A DNA stretch of 64,000 nt, from the NCBI RefSeq assembly GCF_001611675.1, contig NZ_CP014766.1, positions 3,596,001-3,660,000 on the forward strand, given 5' to 3'. The notes beneath the pieces are model-generated. The model did no database searches. It was not told where the DNA came from and saw nothing but the letters and a program-made list of their open reading frames with translations. This document shows, one piece after another, positions 16,814 through 24,991 of this stretch. Position 1 is the stretch's first letter; each line of letters starts with the position of its first letter. Position numbers and translations under genes: made by a program. The stretch is from Pontibacter akesuensis. Its GTDB lineage: Bacteria > Bacteroidota > Bacteroidia > Cytophagales > Hymenobacteraceae.

Positions 16814-18667
16814 TCAGGGGTTCAGGATGCTTCGCGCACCTGCCATAAACGGCTTGTCCATGTTTATGCCATCACCGACACTATAATGCTTGTTTACGGT
16901 TACAGGCAAGGTGCCGCGGGCAGGTATGCGGCCGAAAATAAGCTGTGCCGCCGCTGCCTGTGAGTGAAAATGGGACTGATAGGCCAATATAAGTGCCCGG
17001 CTTTTCTCTATTCCAGGAAACTGGTTCAAAGTATAAGCATTATCGAACAGGGTGATAACGGCTTTGTTGGAGGCTGCCAGCTGCTGCACCAGTTGTGTGG
17101 AGGCTTTGGAGTAATTGAGGTTATTGCTCGGCCGCACACTTGGCCCGTACAGCGCCACCAGCACCACATCATACTTGCGGAGCTTTTTCAGGAGCGCTTT
17201 CGTGTCGCGAGCAGTTGCCTTTCGAGAGATGTAAAAGTCGGTGGTTGCTGGTAACTGCTGCTTTACCTGCCGCTGAAAGGCCGTCACACGCCGGGCACCG
17301 ATCGAAACAGTGGCTATTTTCAGCTTGCTGTCAGGGCGCAGGGGTAGTACTCTTTTCTCATTATTTAGCAGGGTGATAGCAGCCTCGGCAATGGCCCAGT
17401 TGGTCACGTCGGCGCCGGGATAGTTTAGGTCTTCTACCAGGTTCTCCAGCTTAACTGGCTTATACTTGTCTAGCCCCAGCCACTGCTTGGCCCGCAGGAT
17501 TCTTTTGCAGCGCCGGTCTATTTCGGCCTGTGCTATCTCCCCACGCTCGATGGCCGCCTTCACGGCATTGATGGCCTTGGGCACACTGTTCAGGCGCTCC
17601 AGCACATCGTTACCGGCAATAAGTGCTTTGGCTTCTGCCTCTCCCGGATCAAAGTATTTGGTTACCCCTTTCATCACCATGGCATCCGTAAAGATGAGGC
17701 CCTTGTACCCAAGTTCCTCACGCAACAGGCCTGTTACAATGGGCTTCGACAGCGTAGAGGGCAGGTTGGGTGTAGGGTCGAGCTGGGGGATGTGCATGTG
17801 CGCCACCATAATGCCGCCCACGCCCTGCTCAATCAGCTCGCGAAAGGGGTAAAGTTCCAGCGAGTCCAGGCGCTCCCGGCCAAAGGGAATAATCGGCAGG
17901 TCGTGGTGAGAATCAACGTCGGTGTCGCCATGCCCCGGGAAGTGCTTGGCCACCGCCACAATGCCACCAGACTGCATGCCCTGCATGTAGGCGATGCTTT
18001 TGGCGGTTACATCCAGCCTGTTCTCTCCAAATGCCCGGGAGCCAATCACGGGGTTGTTGGGGTTGTTGTTGATGTCGGCTACCGGTGCGAAATTAATGTG
18101 CATGCCCAGGCGACGGAATTCCCTGGCCACCTCCATGCCCATCCGGTGAATCAGGCCACTATCGGAGATAGCGCCGAGCATCTGCTGGGAGGGGTAGTAC
18201 ATGGCCGAGTCAAGGCGCATGCCCACACCTGTTTCGGCATCCATGGCGAACCAAAGCGGCACCTTGGAGGCAGCCTGGTAGCGGTTGCTGAGCATGGCCT
18301 GCCGCACCGGTCCTCCCTGAAAAAAGATCATTCCCCCGATTTTATACTTCTCCACCAGGTGCATCACGTCTGCCTCATAGCGCTCGCCCTGGTCAGAGAA
18401 TGCCTCAATTATAATCAGCTGCGCAATACGCTCCTCCGGCGACAGCGCATTAAACACTGAGTCTACCCAGTAGGAACTGCTGTCTTCCAGTGCCTCGATG
18501 AGGGAGGATGAACGCACGTAAGGCCTTCGCTGCTCTGAGGGTTCTGACTTTTGCTGGGCATGCGCCGGCTGCCGTGTATCCGCACCTTCGCAGCCAGCCA
18601 GCAGGAGTACCAGCAGGGGCAGCAGGCAAAGTTTTATAGGGGCATATAGGGTTCTTTTCCGTTGCAT
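16814..18667 (-). CDS. GH3 beta-N-acetylglucosaminidase-like lipoprotein (NagZ family)
   Basis: A glycoside hydrolase family 3 enzyme, 617 residues, exported as a lipoprotein (LLAGC, Cys26). NagZ-type enzymes remove GlcNAc from peptidoglycan fragments. The substrate-binding signature KHFPGHGDTDVDSHHDLP, with the His of the mobile catalytic loop, is complete. The nucleophile is expected in IFTDAMVMKG. Earlier marks are GGMIFFQGGP and FAMDAETG. The second half (after residue about 400) is the GH3 C-terminal sandwich-like domain. Many Bacteroidota homologs carry an extra beta-lactamase-type domain, which this one lacks. Periplasmic attachment suggests cell-wall turnover. Confidence 0.92.
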   Translation of the reverse strand: MQRKRTLYAPIKLCLLPLLVLLLAGCEGADTRQPAHAQQKSEPSEQRRPYVRSSSLIEALEDSSSYWVDSVFNALSPEERIAQLIIIEAFSDQGERYEADVMHLVEKYKIGGMIFFQGGPVRQAMLSNRYQAASKVPLWFAMDAETGVGMRLDSAMYYPSQQMLGAISDSGLIHRMGMEVAREFRRLGMHINFAPVADINNNPNNPVIGSRAFGENRLDVTAKSIAYMQGMQSGGIVAVAKHFPGHGDTDVDSHHDLPIIPFGRERLDSLELYPFRELIEQGVGGIMVAHMHIPQLDPTPNLPSTLSKPIVTGLLREELGYKGLIFTDAMVMKGVTKYFDPGEAEAKALIAGNDVLERLNSVPKAINAVKAAIERGEIAQAEIDRRCKRILRAKQWLGLDKYKPVKLENLVEDLNYPGADVTNWAIAEAAITLLNNEKRVLPLRPDSKLKIATVSIGARRVTAFQRQVKQQLPATTDFYISRKATARDTKALLKKLRKYDVVLVALYGPSVRPSNNLNYSKASTQLVQQLAASNKAVITLFDNAYTLNQFPGIEKSRALILAYQSHFHSQAAAAQLIFGRIPARGTLPVTVNKHYSVGDGINMDKPFMAGARSILNP

Positions 18668-18857
18668 ATGTATCTGATAACGCTTTTTTCAGGCGTATCT
18701 TGTTTTTATGTTTGATGCAGGTCCTTTATACAACCCGGGCTGTAAACCGTAAGTGGGCACCGCCAGGGCATACTCTACGTAAATCTGCTAAAGAGGTAAA
18801 GCACATACCTGCCGTTTTTGTTCATTTGCTTATCTTTAAGAAAACCAGTTGCACAGC

Positions 18858-19676
18858 ATGTCCACCTTCACCCCCAAACAAGGCGCCTACCACCTCACCG
18901 AAAGGGAACTTCACTTTGGCTACAGTTTTCTGCCCGGATTTCTGTTTGTGGCCCTCATGTGGCTCGTTAGCCTGCTAAGCTACCTCACCGGTGCCAACCT
19001 GGGCTTTCTGGGGGTGTTGCCGCGCAGCTTTTTCGGGTTGATCGGGGTGTTCTTTGCCCCATTGATACACGGGGATCTGCTGCACTTGCTCTCCAACACG
19101 TTCCCGCTGCTGCTGCTTTCGGGCTTTATACTTTATATGCACCGCAATGTGGCCGTGAAGGTGATGGTGCTGGTGTACCTTTTAAGTGGGCTCCTGACCT
19201 GGCTCATCGGGCGGCAGTCGTACCACATCGGGGCGAGCGGCGTGGTGTACGGGTTGGCGGGTTTCCTGCTGTTTAACGGTTTTTTGCGCCAGAACCGCGG
19301 TGCCATGGCCGTTTCCTTGGCTATATTGTTCCTGTACAGCGGCCTCTTTTACGGACTGTTTCCGAACGATGAAGGCGTATCGTGGGAGGGGCACATCTCC
19401 GGGCTGGTGGCGGGCCTTGTGGCGGCTATCGCCTACGGAGAAGGCAACCCAGAGCCACAGGATAAGCCGTTGGAGCCAAGCCTGGTGCAGCGGCACATGA
19501 GCAATACCATGGGCCCTCACTACCAGCACCTGCACATCCACTACCAGGTGCGGCAACCCAGCAGGTCAGGTAGCTATACTTATAAGTACATTCCACCTGC
19601 CGCTGTTGCAGAAACGCCAACAAAGAAACAGGGCATTCCGTCTAAGGAAAGAGAACCGACGGAACAAGCGCTATGA
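18858..19676 (+). CDS. Rhomboid-family intramembrane serine protease
   Basis: A six-helix membrane protease, 272 residues. The catalytic Ser127 sits in GASG (HIGASGVVYGLAGF) and the catalytic His179 in GHISGLVAGL, with HLLSN (Asn80) in the helix that supplies the oxyanion hole. The C-terminal 60 residues are a soluble, Pro/His-rich tail (HYQHLHIHYQVRQPS). A TTG three codons earlier is possible, but the ATG at 18858 gives the conserved start. Its last codons overlap the start of the next gene (ATGA), indicating translational coupling with the VTT-domain protein. The substrate is unknown. Confidence 0.93.
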   Translation: MSTFTPKQGAYHLTERELHFGYSFLPGFLFVALMWLVSLLSYLTGANLGFLGVLPRSFFGLIGVFFAPLIHGDLLHLLSNTFPLLLLSGFILYMHRNVAVKVMVLVYLLSGLLTWLIGRQSYHIGASGVVYGLAGFLLFNGFLRQNRGAMAVSLAILFLYSGLFYGLFPNDEGVSWEGHISGLVAGLVAAIAYGEGNPEPQDKPLEPSLVQRHMSNTMGPHYQHLHIHYQVRQPSRSGSYTYKYIPPAAVAETPTKKQGIPSKEREPTEQAL

Positions 19677-20464
19677 ATAAAAAGCAGCACGACATAAAGC
19701 ACCGGAACCGCCCGCACAGCGATGACCCAACGCAGATGAGCACCGAAAACCTGGACCGCGACAACATTGGCACAGGCGCTGATGATGGGAAGCAAAGCAA
19801 GGTGCCTCTGATCATCACCGGGCTGATTATAGCGGCTCTGGTTGCGTCCTACTTTATTTTCCCCGGCTTTCAGCAAGGCGTGAAGGAGGCTTGGAGCGTG
19901 CTCTCAAGCGGCGATGAGCAGCGCATTTCGGATTGGGTGGGGCAGTTCGGCTTCTGGGGGCCATTCTTCATTGTCGCTGCCATGGTAGCGCAGATGTTCC
20001 TGCTCGTCATAAACGTGGTGGCGCTGATGCTGGTGGCCATCATTGCCTATGGCCCCTTCTGGGGCTCCGTTATCGCCATTTCAGCCGTGGTGGTTGCCTC
20101 CTCTATTGGCTATTGGATCGGGCACAGCCTGGGCGAAGCAGGCGTAAGCAAACTGATTGGGCGCAAATCTGAGCAGAAGATTGTTGGCTTTGTGGATGAA
20201 TACGGCATCTGGGCAGTGATCATTGCCCGTATTTCGCCTTTCCTGTCGAACGACGCAGTAAGTTTTGTGGCTGGCCTGGCACGCATGGGCTATTTCAAAT
20301 TCCTGTTTGCCACACTGGCGGGTATTATACCGCTAACAGTGCTGCTGGCTTGGCTTGGAGAGAATAACGACCGCCTGAAAAGCGGTTTAATCTGGGTTTC
20401 GGCCGTCAGCCTGACCCTTTTTATCGGCTACATCATCTACGATAAATACATCAAAAAAAGATAA
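19673..20464 (+). CDS. VTT-domain (TVP38/TMEM64, DedA-like) membrane protein
   Basis: A 263-residue integral membrane protein with about six hydrophobic segments. The first 40 residues are polar and basic, then comes a helix (LIITGLIIAALVASYFIF). The core contains FWGPFFIVAAMVAQMFL, a re-entrant-type motif AYGPFWGSVIAISAVVVASSIGYWIGHSLG, and RISPFLSNDAVSFVAGLARM, where an Arg followed by Pro and a second G-rich loop characterise the VTT family. These proteins are linked to lipid scrambling or membrane homeostasis. It overlaps the rhomboid gene by four bases, so the pair is an operon. Confidence 0.9.
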   Translation: MNKKQHDIKHRNRPHSDDPTQMSTENLDRDNIGTGADDGKQSKVPLIITGLIIAALVASYFIFPGFQQGVKEAWSVLSSGDEQRISDWVGQFGFWGPFFIVAAMVAQMFLLVINVVALMLVAIIAYGPFWGSVIAISAVVVASSIGYWIGHSLGEAGVSKLIGRKSEQKIVGFVDEYGIWAVIIARISPFLSNDAVSFVAGLARMGYFKFLFATLAGIIPLTVLLAWLGENNDRLKSGLIWVSAVSLTLFIGYIIYDKYIKKR

Positions 20465-20489
20465 GCACGGTGCATCATGCAGTTGCCTT

Positions 20490-20518
20490 CAAGCCAGCCC
20501 AAACAGCTGGCTTTTTTT
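20490..20518 (+). terminator. Rho-independent terminator
   Basis: An 8-bp stem (AAGCCAGC with GCTGGCTT), loop CCAAACA, followed by a run of T. It is located 26 bases after the VTT gene. Confidence 0.8.
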
Positions 20519-20520
20519 CT

Positions 20521-20858
20521 TTTTCTGCAAGCAGGGAGGAGGCACGGGCAAAGATCTGCAGGCCGTGGAACAATCGGGGCTATTGCCAGCCGGCTAAGGA
20601 AAAGACGTGCGGGCTTTACCTTATTTCTGTACAAAACAGCCTCTCTTCAGGAGTAGGGTCCGGTGCTGTATAGGGTGTTATTTATACTTATTTATTGCAA
20701 ATTAAATATTTATTATACTTAAAGTTATAACGACATTGAAATTTCTAATATAATCGCTCCAAACTCTTTAAAAGCAACTTGTGATAACCATTCAATTTAT
20801 CTGTCGTAAAGGCGTGTTATTGTTTGAATAAATCGATGTTTCACGAAAAGGATTGCTT
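20521..20858. other. Intergenic region, AT-rich, no gene recognised
   Basis: About 340 bases. The right-hand 180 bases are strongly AT-rich and contain two TATACTT words (near 20683 and 20715). A promoter for the next gene must lie here; TATTGTTTG near 20818 is close to the consensus with one extra base. Confidence 0.45.
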
Positions 20859-21383
20859 ATGTTAAGGATTAAATTGCTGGCAGCTGTGGTTTCTATTGTC
20901 GTCGCCATGGTTGAAGAAATTTCCTGGTTTGAGGCAGAATCCCCCGCTCCGAAAATCGAACTACAACCAGAAGAAAAGCTCAAGGAATGGCCGCCGCTAG
21001 ATGAAAAGGCCACAGCAGCAGAGACAGCAGAAGCCCCTGAACCTACCCCCACCCTCACCGTTTCTGCTTCTATTTACCACCCGGAGCCTGGCCAGACCGA
21101 CAGTACCCCCTTCATTACCGCCGATGGCTCCCGCATCAACAAAAAGAACCCCGCTAAACACCGTTGGATTGCCATTTCACGAGACCTTCACTCCAAGTGG
21201 GGCGGCGACATTCAGTTTGGAGACTCCCTCTGGATAACCGGAATATCTGAGGATTTGGATGGAATGTATGTGGTGCGCGACGTAATGAACAAGCGCATAA
21301 AAAAGCAAGTGGATATACTGGTTGGCCAGAACGATGATGTGATGGGCTTCTGGGATGACGTGCAGATTGCCAAGCTGAACTAG
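20859..21383 (+). CDS. Exported 3D-domain/double-psi-beta-barrel protein
   Basis: A 174-residue protein with a short hydrophobic N-terminus (LRIKLLAAVVSIVVAMV). An acidic Pro/Glu/Ala-rich linker follows to about residue 70, then a domain with ASIYHPEPGQTDSTPFITADGS, HRWIAISRDL, FGDSLWITG and MYVVRDVMNKR, ending in VDILVGQNDDVMGFW. The order T-D, S, ISRDL, G-D and a late D resembles the 3D (three-aspartate) fold of lytic transglycosylases and related cell-wall proteins. A good Shine-Dalgarno (AAAGGA, 20848-20853) lies before the ATG. Activity on peptidoglycan is plausible but not shown. Confidence 0.85.
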   Translation: MLRIKLLAAVVSIVVAMVEEISWFEAESPAPKIELQPEEKLKEWPPLDEKATAAETAEAPEPTPTLTVSASIYHPEPGQTDSTPFITADGSRINKKNPAKHRWIAISRDLHSKWGGDIQFGDSLWITGISEDLDGMYVVRDVMNKRIKKQVDILVGQNDDVMGFWDDVQIAKLN

Positions 21384-21461
21384 CCTCAACAGAACGAACT
21401 ACAGTTGTTGCCGTACCCAATGCAGAAAAGGTGCCCTGTGTTGCCGCGCCTGAAATAGCCT

Positions 21462-22310
21462 ATGGGGGAAGAAGATCTGCAAAAGAAAGAAGTTAAGGAA
21501 CAACTGGAGAAAGAGCGGTACGAACTGCTGGGGCGTCTGCAGGACTCGCTTGAACTGCCAATGGTGGTGCTGGGCTTTGTCTGGCTCGTGCTGCTGGTGG
21601 TGGAACTGCTCTGGGGGCTTGGCTCCGTGCTGCAACTCATCAGCAACATTATCTGGGTGCTGTTTATACTTGACTTCATCGTGAAGTTTATACTTGCCCC
21701 GCAAAAGCTGCTTTTCCTGAGGCACAATATCCTCACCACTATTTCGCTGGCGGTACCCGCGCTTCGGCTTTTCCGGATAACCCGTGCTTTTCGCCTCATC
21801 AGTACCGTGCGCGCCACCCGTGGGCTGCGGCTCGTAAAGGTGGTGGGCTCTATAAACCGGGGCATGCGCAGCCTCGGCAAAGCCATGAAGCGCCGCGCCT
21901 TTGGCTATGTGCTGGCGCTTACGCTGGTGGTGATCGTGGCCGGGGCGGCCGGTATGTATACCCTGGAGCAGGAGCATGGCCTTAAAACCTATGGCGAGGC
22001 CCTGTGGTGGACCGTCATGCTGCTGACGTCCATCGGCAGCGACTATTTCCCGGTTACGCCGGAGGGGCGGGTACTGTGCCTGCTGCTGGCCATTTACGGG
22101 TTTGCCGTTTTCGGCTACTTTACCGCCACCATCGCCACCTTCTTTATAGACAGCGATGCCGGAAGCGAGGAATCGGAAGTGGTGGGCGCCACGCAGGTAA
22201 AAGCCCTGCAGCAGGAGGTGCTTCTGCTGCGGCAGGAGTTACAGGCGTTCCTTCAGCAACAGCAAAACGCTGCGCCGCCCGCTCCCCCAACCAAACCACC
22301 GGAAGTATAA
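21462..22310 (+). CDS. Voltage-gated-type ion channel with GSD filter
   Basis: A six-helix ion transporter of the voltage-gated superfamily, 282 residues. Segment S4 is rich in Arg/Lys (RLFRITRAFRLISTVRATRGLRLVKVV). Between S5 and S6 the pore helix and filter read WWTVMLLTSIGSDYFPVTPEG. The usual potassium filter TVGYGD is replaced by TSIGSD, so ion selectivity is uncertain. The final 60 residues are a coiled coil (VKALQQEVLLLRQELQAFLQ) that would assemble a tetramer. The start at 21462 fits the acidic, hydrophilic N-terminus before S1. The membrane topology is clear; the gating stimulus is not. Confidence 0.9.
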   Translation: MGEEDLQKKEVKEQLEKERYELLGRLQDSLELPMVVLGFVWLVLLVVELLWGLGSVLQLISNIIWVLFILDFIVKFILAPQKLLFLRHNILTTISLAVPALRLFRITRAFRLISTVRATRGLRLVKVVGSINRGMRSLGKAMKRRAFGYVLALTLVVIVAGAAGMYTLEQEHGLKTYGEALWWTVMLLTSIGSDYFPVTPEGRVLCLLLAIYGFAVFGYFTATIATFFIDSDAGSEESEVVGATQVKALQQEVLLLRQELQAFLQQQQNAAPPAPPTKPPEV

Positions 22311-22371
22311 GCAAGACTTTGGCTCCTGCCGGATTATGCTTATTTTAGGCTTCCTGATAAAACTTAATGCG

Positions 22372-22935
22372 ATGATAACTCAAGACGAAGCCAAGGCTAT
22401 CCTGCAAAGTATGACCAAGGGCGAAAGCCTGTTGCGGCATGCACGCACAGTGGAACTGGTGATGCGGGCCTATGCCGAAAAGCTGGGGCAGGATGTGGAG
22501 CAGTGGGGCATAACCGGCCTGCTGCACGATGCCGATTACGAAGCATACCCCGACCAGCACCCAAACGTGATCGTGAAAATGATGCGGGAGCGAGGAGAGG
22601 AAGACATAGCCCACGCCATATCGGCGCACTACACCAAATGGGGCGTGCCTTACAACAACCTGCTCGATAGAGCGCTACTTGCCTGCGACGAACTAACGGG
22701 TTTCATTGTGGCCTGCGCCCAAGTAAGACCTGCCCGTCTGGAGGGGCTGGAGGTGAAATCAGTGGTGAAGAAGCTGGGGCAGAAAAGCTTTGCCGCCTCT
22801 GTAGACCGAGACGAGGTACGGATTGGAGCCGAAAAGTTCGAAGTGGACATGAAAGAGCACATCGGCTTTATCATCGGGGTACTGCAGCAGCACCAGGAGG
22901 AGCTACAACTGCAGCCGCAAATCACACCGGCCTGA
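22372..22935 (+). CDS. HD-domain phosphohydrolase
   Basis: A 187-residue soluble protein of the HD superfamily of metal-dependent phosphohydrolases. The signature is LLRHARTVELVMRAYA (first His), then GLLHDADYEAYPDQHP with the HD pair, then SAHYTKWG and ALLACDELTGFI, which provides the last Asp. The arrangement fits small HD proteins of unknown substrate often annotated as hydrolases. The ATG at 22372 (MITQDEAK) is preferred over the 12-residue extension that begins at 22336. No membrane segment. It ends in a convergent terminator with the next leftward gene. Confidence 0.9.
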   Translation: MITQDEAKAILQSMTKGESLLRHARTVELVMRAYAEKLGQDVEQWGITGLLHDADYEAYPDQHPNVIVKMMRERGEEDIAHAISAHYTKWGVPYNNLLDRALLACDELTGFIVACAQVRPARLEGLEVKSVVKKLGQKSFAASVDRDEVRIGAEKFEVDMKEHIGFIIGVLQQHQEELQLQPQITPA

Positions 22936-22968
22936 CTTCAAGTGTAAAGTAGCCTGAAGCAGAAAAGC

Positions 22969-23001
22969 AAAGCCAGCTCCTCGTACAGGGGCTGGCTTTG
23001 T
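22969..23001. terminator. Convergent hairpin terminator
   Basis: A stem CAAAGCCAGC.. with ..GCTGGCTTTG (about 12-13 bp, loop TCGTACAG) between the HD gene and the leftward 64-residue gene, usable from both sides. Confidence 0.8.
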
Positions 23002-23196
23002 TTATGACTGGCTGTACTCCCGCAGAATCTCAAATGCCTCCTTGTCGTTCCCGGCCTCTACCACTTCATCTATTACGAACTGCACTTCCTGGTCAGTCCA
23101 GTTTTCCTTTTCAGCCGCTTTCACAAACACATCCAATGCCGCGAAACGGGAGCCCTGTGTGGGGAGGGTGGCTTTTAGTTTTTTTCTGATGCGCAT
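23002..23196 (-). CDS. Small helical protein of unknown function
   Basis: A 64-residue protein starting at the ATG at 23194-23196. The N-terminus is basic ([14 protein letters not shown]) and the rest is amphipathic helix ([38 protein letters not shown]). A perfect TAnnTTTG box lies 16 bases upstream on the same strand, which supports it as a real, separately transcribed gene. No family recognised. Confidence 0.7.
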   Translation of the reverse strand: MRIRKKLKATLPTQGSRFAALDVFVKAAEKENWTDQEVQFVIDEVVEAGNDKEAFEILREYSQS

Positions 23197-23211
23197 AGAT
23201 TATACTTTGCA

Positions 23212-23219
23212 CAAAGGTA
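23212..23219 (-). promoter_or_regulatory. Candidate -7 box TACCTTTG for the 64-residue gene
   Basis: On the minus strand this reads TACCTTTG, an exact TAnnTTTG match, 16 bases before the ATG. The transcript leader would be about 10 nt. Confidence 0.5.
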
Positions 23220-23385
23220 AAAATCCTGCCGATATGTGCAGCAGGCTTTCTTGCTGAATGTGAGCTATAAGGGTGTCTTTTGCCCCTGATGTGGCTTTCC
23301 TGACCAACCGCTTTGTGCCAAGGCCTACTAACCCTACAACCGACCCGCCGTTTTACAGGGTATACACGCACCAAAACCAGCCGCT

Positions 23386-24357
23386 ATGGAAAAAGAACTT
23401 TTTGCCTTTGATGATTTGAAAATGCTGGATGACCTGACGATCATGCCGTACTTTATTCCGGTGATCGTGCTGTCGGTGGTGGGGGAGTGGGCCTATGGCG
23501 TGTACAGGAAGCGGAATACCTACCACAACAAAGAATTTGCGGCTGCCCTCACCATTGGCGCTGTAAATACCCTGCTTGGTGCCGCCCTCAAAGTATGGAT
23601 CTTCGCCTCGGCAATGCTGCTCTACAACATGGTGCCCTGGGCCATTCCGAGGGGCTGGCTTTCATTTGTGGTGTGCTTTGTGGCCATGGATTTCTGCCGT
23701 TACTGGGCGCACCGGGTGGCGCACGAGCAGCGTTTTTGGTGGGCAACCCACGTGACGCACCACTCCTCTGAGCGCATGAATTTCTCCGTCTCCTTCCGCA
23801 CCGGCTGGACGCAGCATATCAAGTTCATCTTTTTCCTGCCGGTGCCGCTATTGGGCATCGACCCGTTCACAGTTTTTATCTGTCATCAGCTCATCGTGCT
23901 GTACCAGTTCTTTGTGCACACCGAGCTTGTGCGCCGTATGCCCTGGTTTATTGAGTATGTGTTCGTAACGCCCTCGCACCACCGCGTGCACCACGGCTCC
24001 AACCCCGGTTACATCGACAAAAACTACGGCTCTACCTTCATTATTTGGGACAGGATGTACGGGACTTTTGCACCGGAGCGCGAGCAGGTAACCTACGGCA
24101 TCACTAAACCCATCACTTCGTTTAATCCGCTGTACCTGGTTTTTCATGAGTGGGTGGATATCTGGCACGATATGAAGCACGCCAAATCAGCAAAAGAAAT
24201 AGTTCAGTTACTGTTTAAGCCTCCGGGGGCGGTGGTAACGGAGCATCAACGGCAAAGCCTGCAACAGGAACCAAGGCAGCGGAATGAAGCGGTGGAGCTT
24301 GAGAACGGGCAGCAGCAGCCAACTTTCTCAGAATCTAGTGCAGTTAAAGCCCTATAG
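23386..24357 (+). CDS. Fatty acid hydroxylase/sterol desaturase-family membrane oxidase
   Basis: A 323-residue integral membrane di-iron oxygenase. All His clusters of the family are visible: HRVAHE, HVTHHSSERMN and HHRVHHGSN, with FFVHTE between them. Four or more hydrophobic segments surround the motifs (for example AALTIGAVNTLLGAAL and WLSFVVCFVAMDF). Members hydroxylate or desaturate lipids, sterols or carotenoids; in this phylum the substrate may be sphingolipid or carotenoid, which is not decided by sequence. The tail is hydrophilic (EHQRQSLQQEPRQRNE). It is followed by a strong terminator. Confidence 0.93.
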   Translation: MEKELFAFDDLKMLDDLTIMPYFIPVIVLSVVGEWAYGVYRKRNTYHNKEFAAALTIGAVNTLLGAALKVWIFASAMLLYNMVPWAIPRGWLSFVVCFVAMDFCRYWAHRVAHEQRFWWATHVTHHSSERMNFSVSFRTGWTQHIKFIFFLPVPLLGIDPFTVFICHQLIVLYQFFVHTELVRRMPWFIEYVFVTPSHHRVHHGSNPGYIDKNYGSTFIIWDRMYGTFAPEREQVTYGITKPITSFNPLYLVFHEWVDIWHDMKHAKSAKEIVQLLFKPPGAVVTEHQRQSLQQEPRQRNEAVELENGQQQPTFSESSAVKAL

Positions 24358-24407
24358 CATGCAGAAGTAAATTCTAAGTATAGAGGTAGCAACCTTAAAC
24401 TTTCCAT

Positions 24408-24451
24408 AAAAGAAAAAACGCAGGGTTTTAAGGCCCTGCGTTTTTTCTTTT
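24408..24451. terminator. Convergent hairpin terminator, 18-bp stem
   Basis: AAAAGAAAAAACGCAGGG pairs perfectly with CCCTGCGTTTTTTCTTTT around loop TTTTAAGG, serving the oxidase gene and the leftward gene ending at 24465. Confidence 0.9.
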
Positions 24452-24464
24452 ATGCTATTGATCT

Positions 24465-24899
24465 TTAATAGCTTTCCTGGTAACGGGCACTTTGGCTCGT
24501 GCTTGGGTTACTTTGTGCCTCCTTCGGCACGCCCATTTTCTCTTCGCGGCGCTGCTGGTACTGCTGGAACTGCTGCGGTGTCAGCACATCCTTCAGCTGC
24601 GAAAGCCGTGTGGTGCTGATGGTTTCCATCTGGCGCACCAGTCGGCCCGGGTTGCTTTTATGTTTTGCTTTGGCTGCCTCGGCGTGTTGCAGGCTTGTCA
24701 GGTTAATCACATACACCTTTTTTGTCTGTTCAGGCGTCAGGCGCAGGTTTTTCGTGAAACTGGCTGTCATGGCCTCGGCTTGCTGCTCGAGCGTAAGCTT
24801 GGCTTGTACTACCTTTTCCTGTTGCTGTTTGGCAGGAGCCTGGGCAAAAGCAGTGGCGGCGGCGGAAGTCAGAAGTATGGCGAAAGCTACTTTTTTCAT
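24465..24899 (-). CDS. Small periplasmic Spy/DUF4890-like protein
   Basis: A 144-residue exported protein with signal peptide MKKVAFAILLTSAAATAFAQ. The mature part is helical and polar with two LTPEQ-type motifs (LRLTPEQTKKVYVIN and VLTPQQFQQYQQRREEK), as in the Spy/CpxP and DUF4890 class of small chaperone-like periplasmic proteins. The frame continues upstream for 11 more residues, but the ATG at 24897-24899 starts the signal peptide. A similar protein lies at 36520-36900. Roles in envelope stress are known for relatives but not shown here. Confidence 0.8.
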   Translation of the reverse strand: MKKVAFAILLTSAAATAFAQAPAKQQQEKVVQAKLTLEQQAEAMTASFTKNLRLTPEQTKKVYVINLTSLQHAEAAKAKHKSNPGRLVRQMETISTTRLSQLKDVLTPQQFQQYQQRREEKMGVPKEAQSNPSTSQSARYQESY

Positions 24900-24929
24900 G
24901 TCGTATAATTTATCTCCAGTGCTACCCGG

Positions 24930-24979
24930 CAATTATTGTTCCTAATTTAAGCAAGACCTTAAAAACAAGGCGGCTCCAG
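24930..24979. repeat. Possible dispersed element, copy A
   Basis: This stretch shares CAAGA, CCTTAAAA, CAAG and GGCTCCAG in order, with small gaps, with 44490-44536. It lies just after the YejK-like gene and could be a degenerate dispersed repeat. The similarity is short and was judged by eye. Confidence 0.3.
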
Positions 24980-24991
24980 CGATAGTTTCGT

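Noticed and set aside
17792..18460. A 222-codon rightward frame inside the GH3 gene
   Set aside because: Shadow of the GH3 frame, which has full catalytic motifs.
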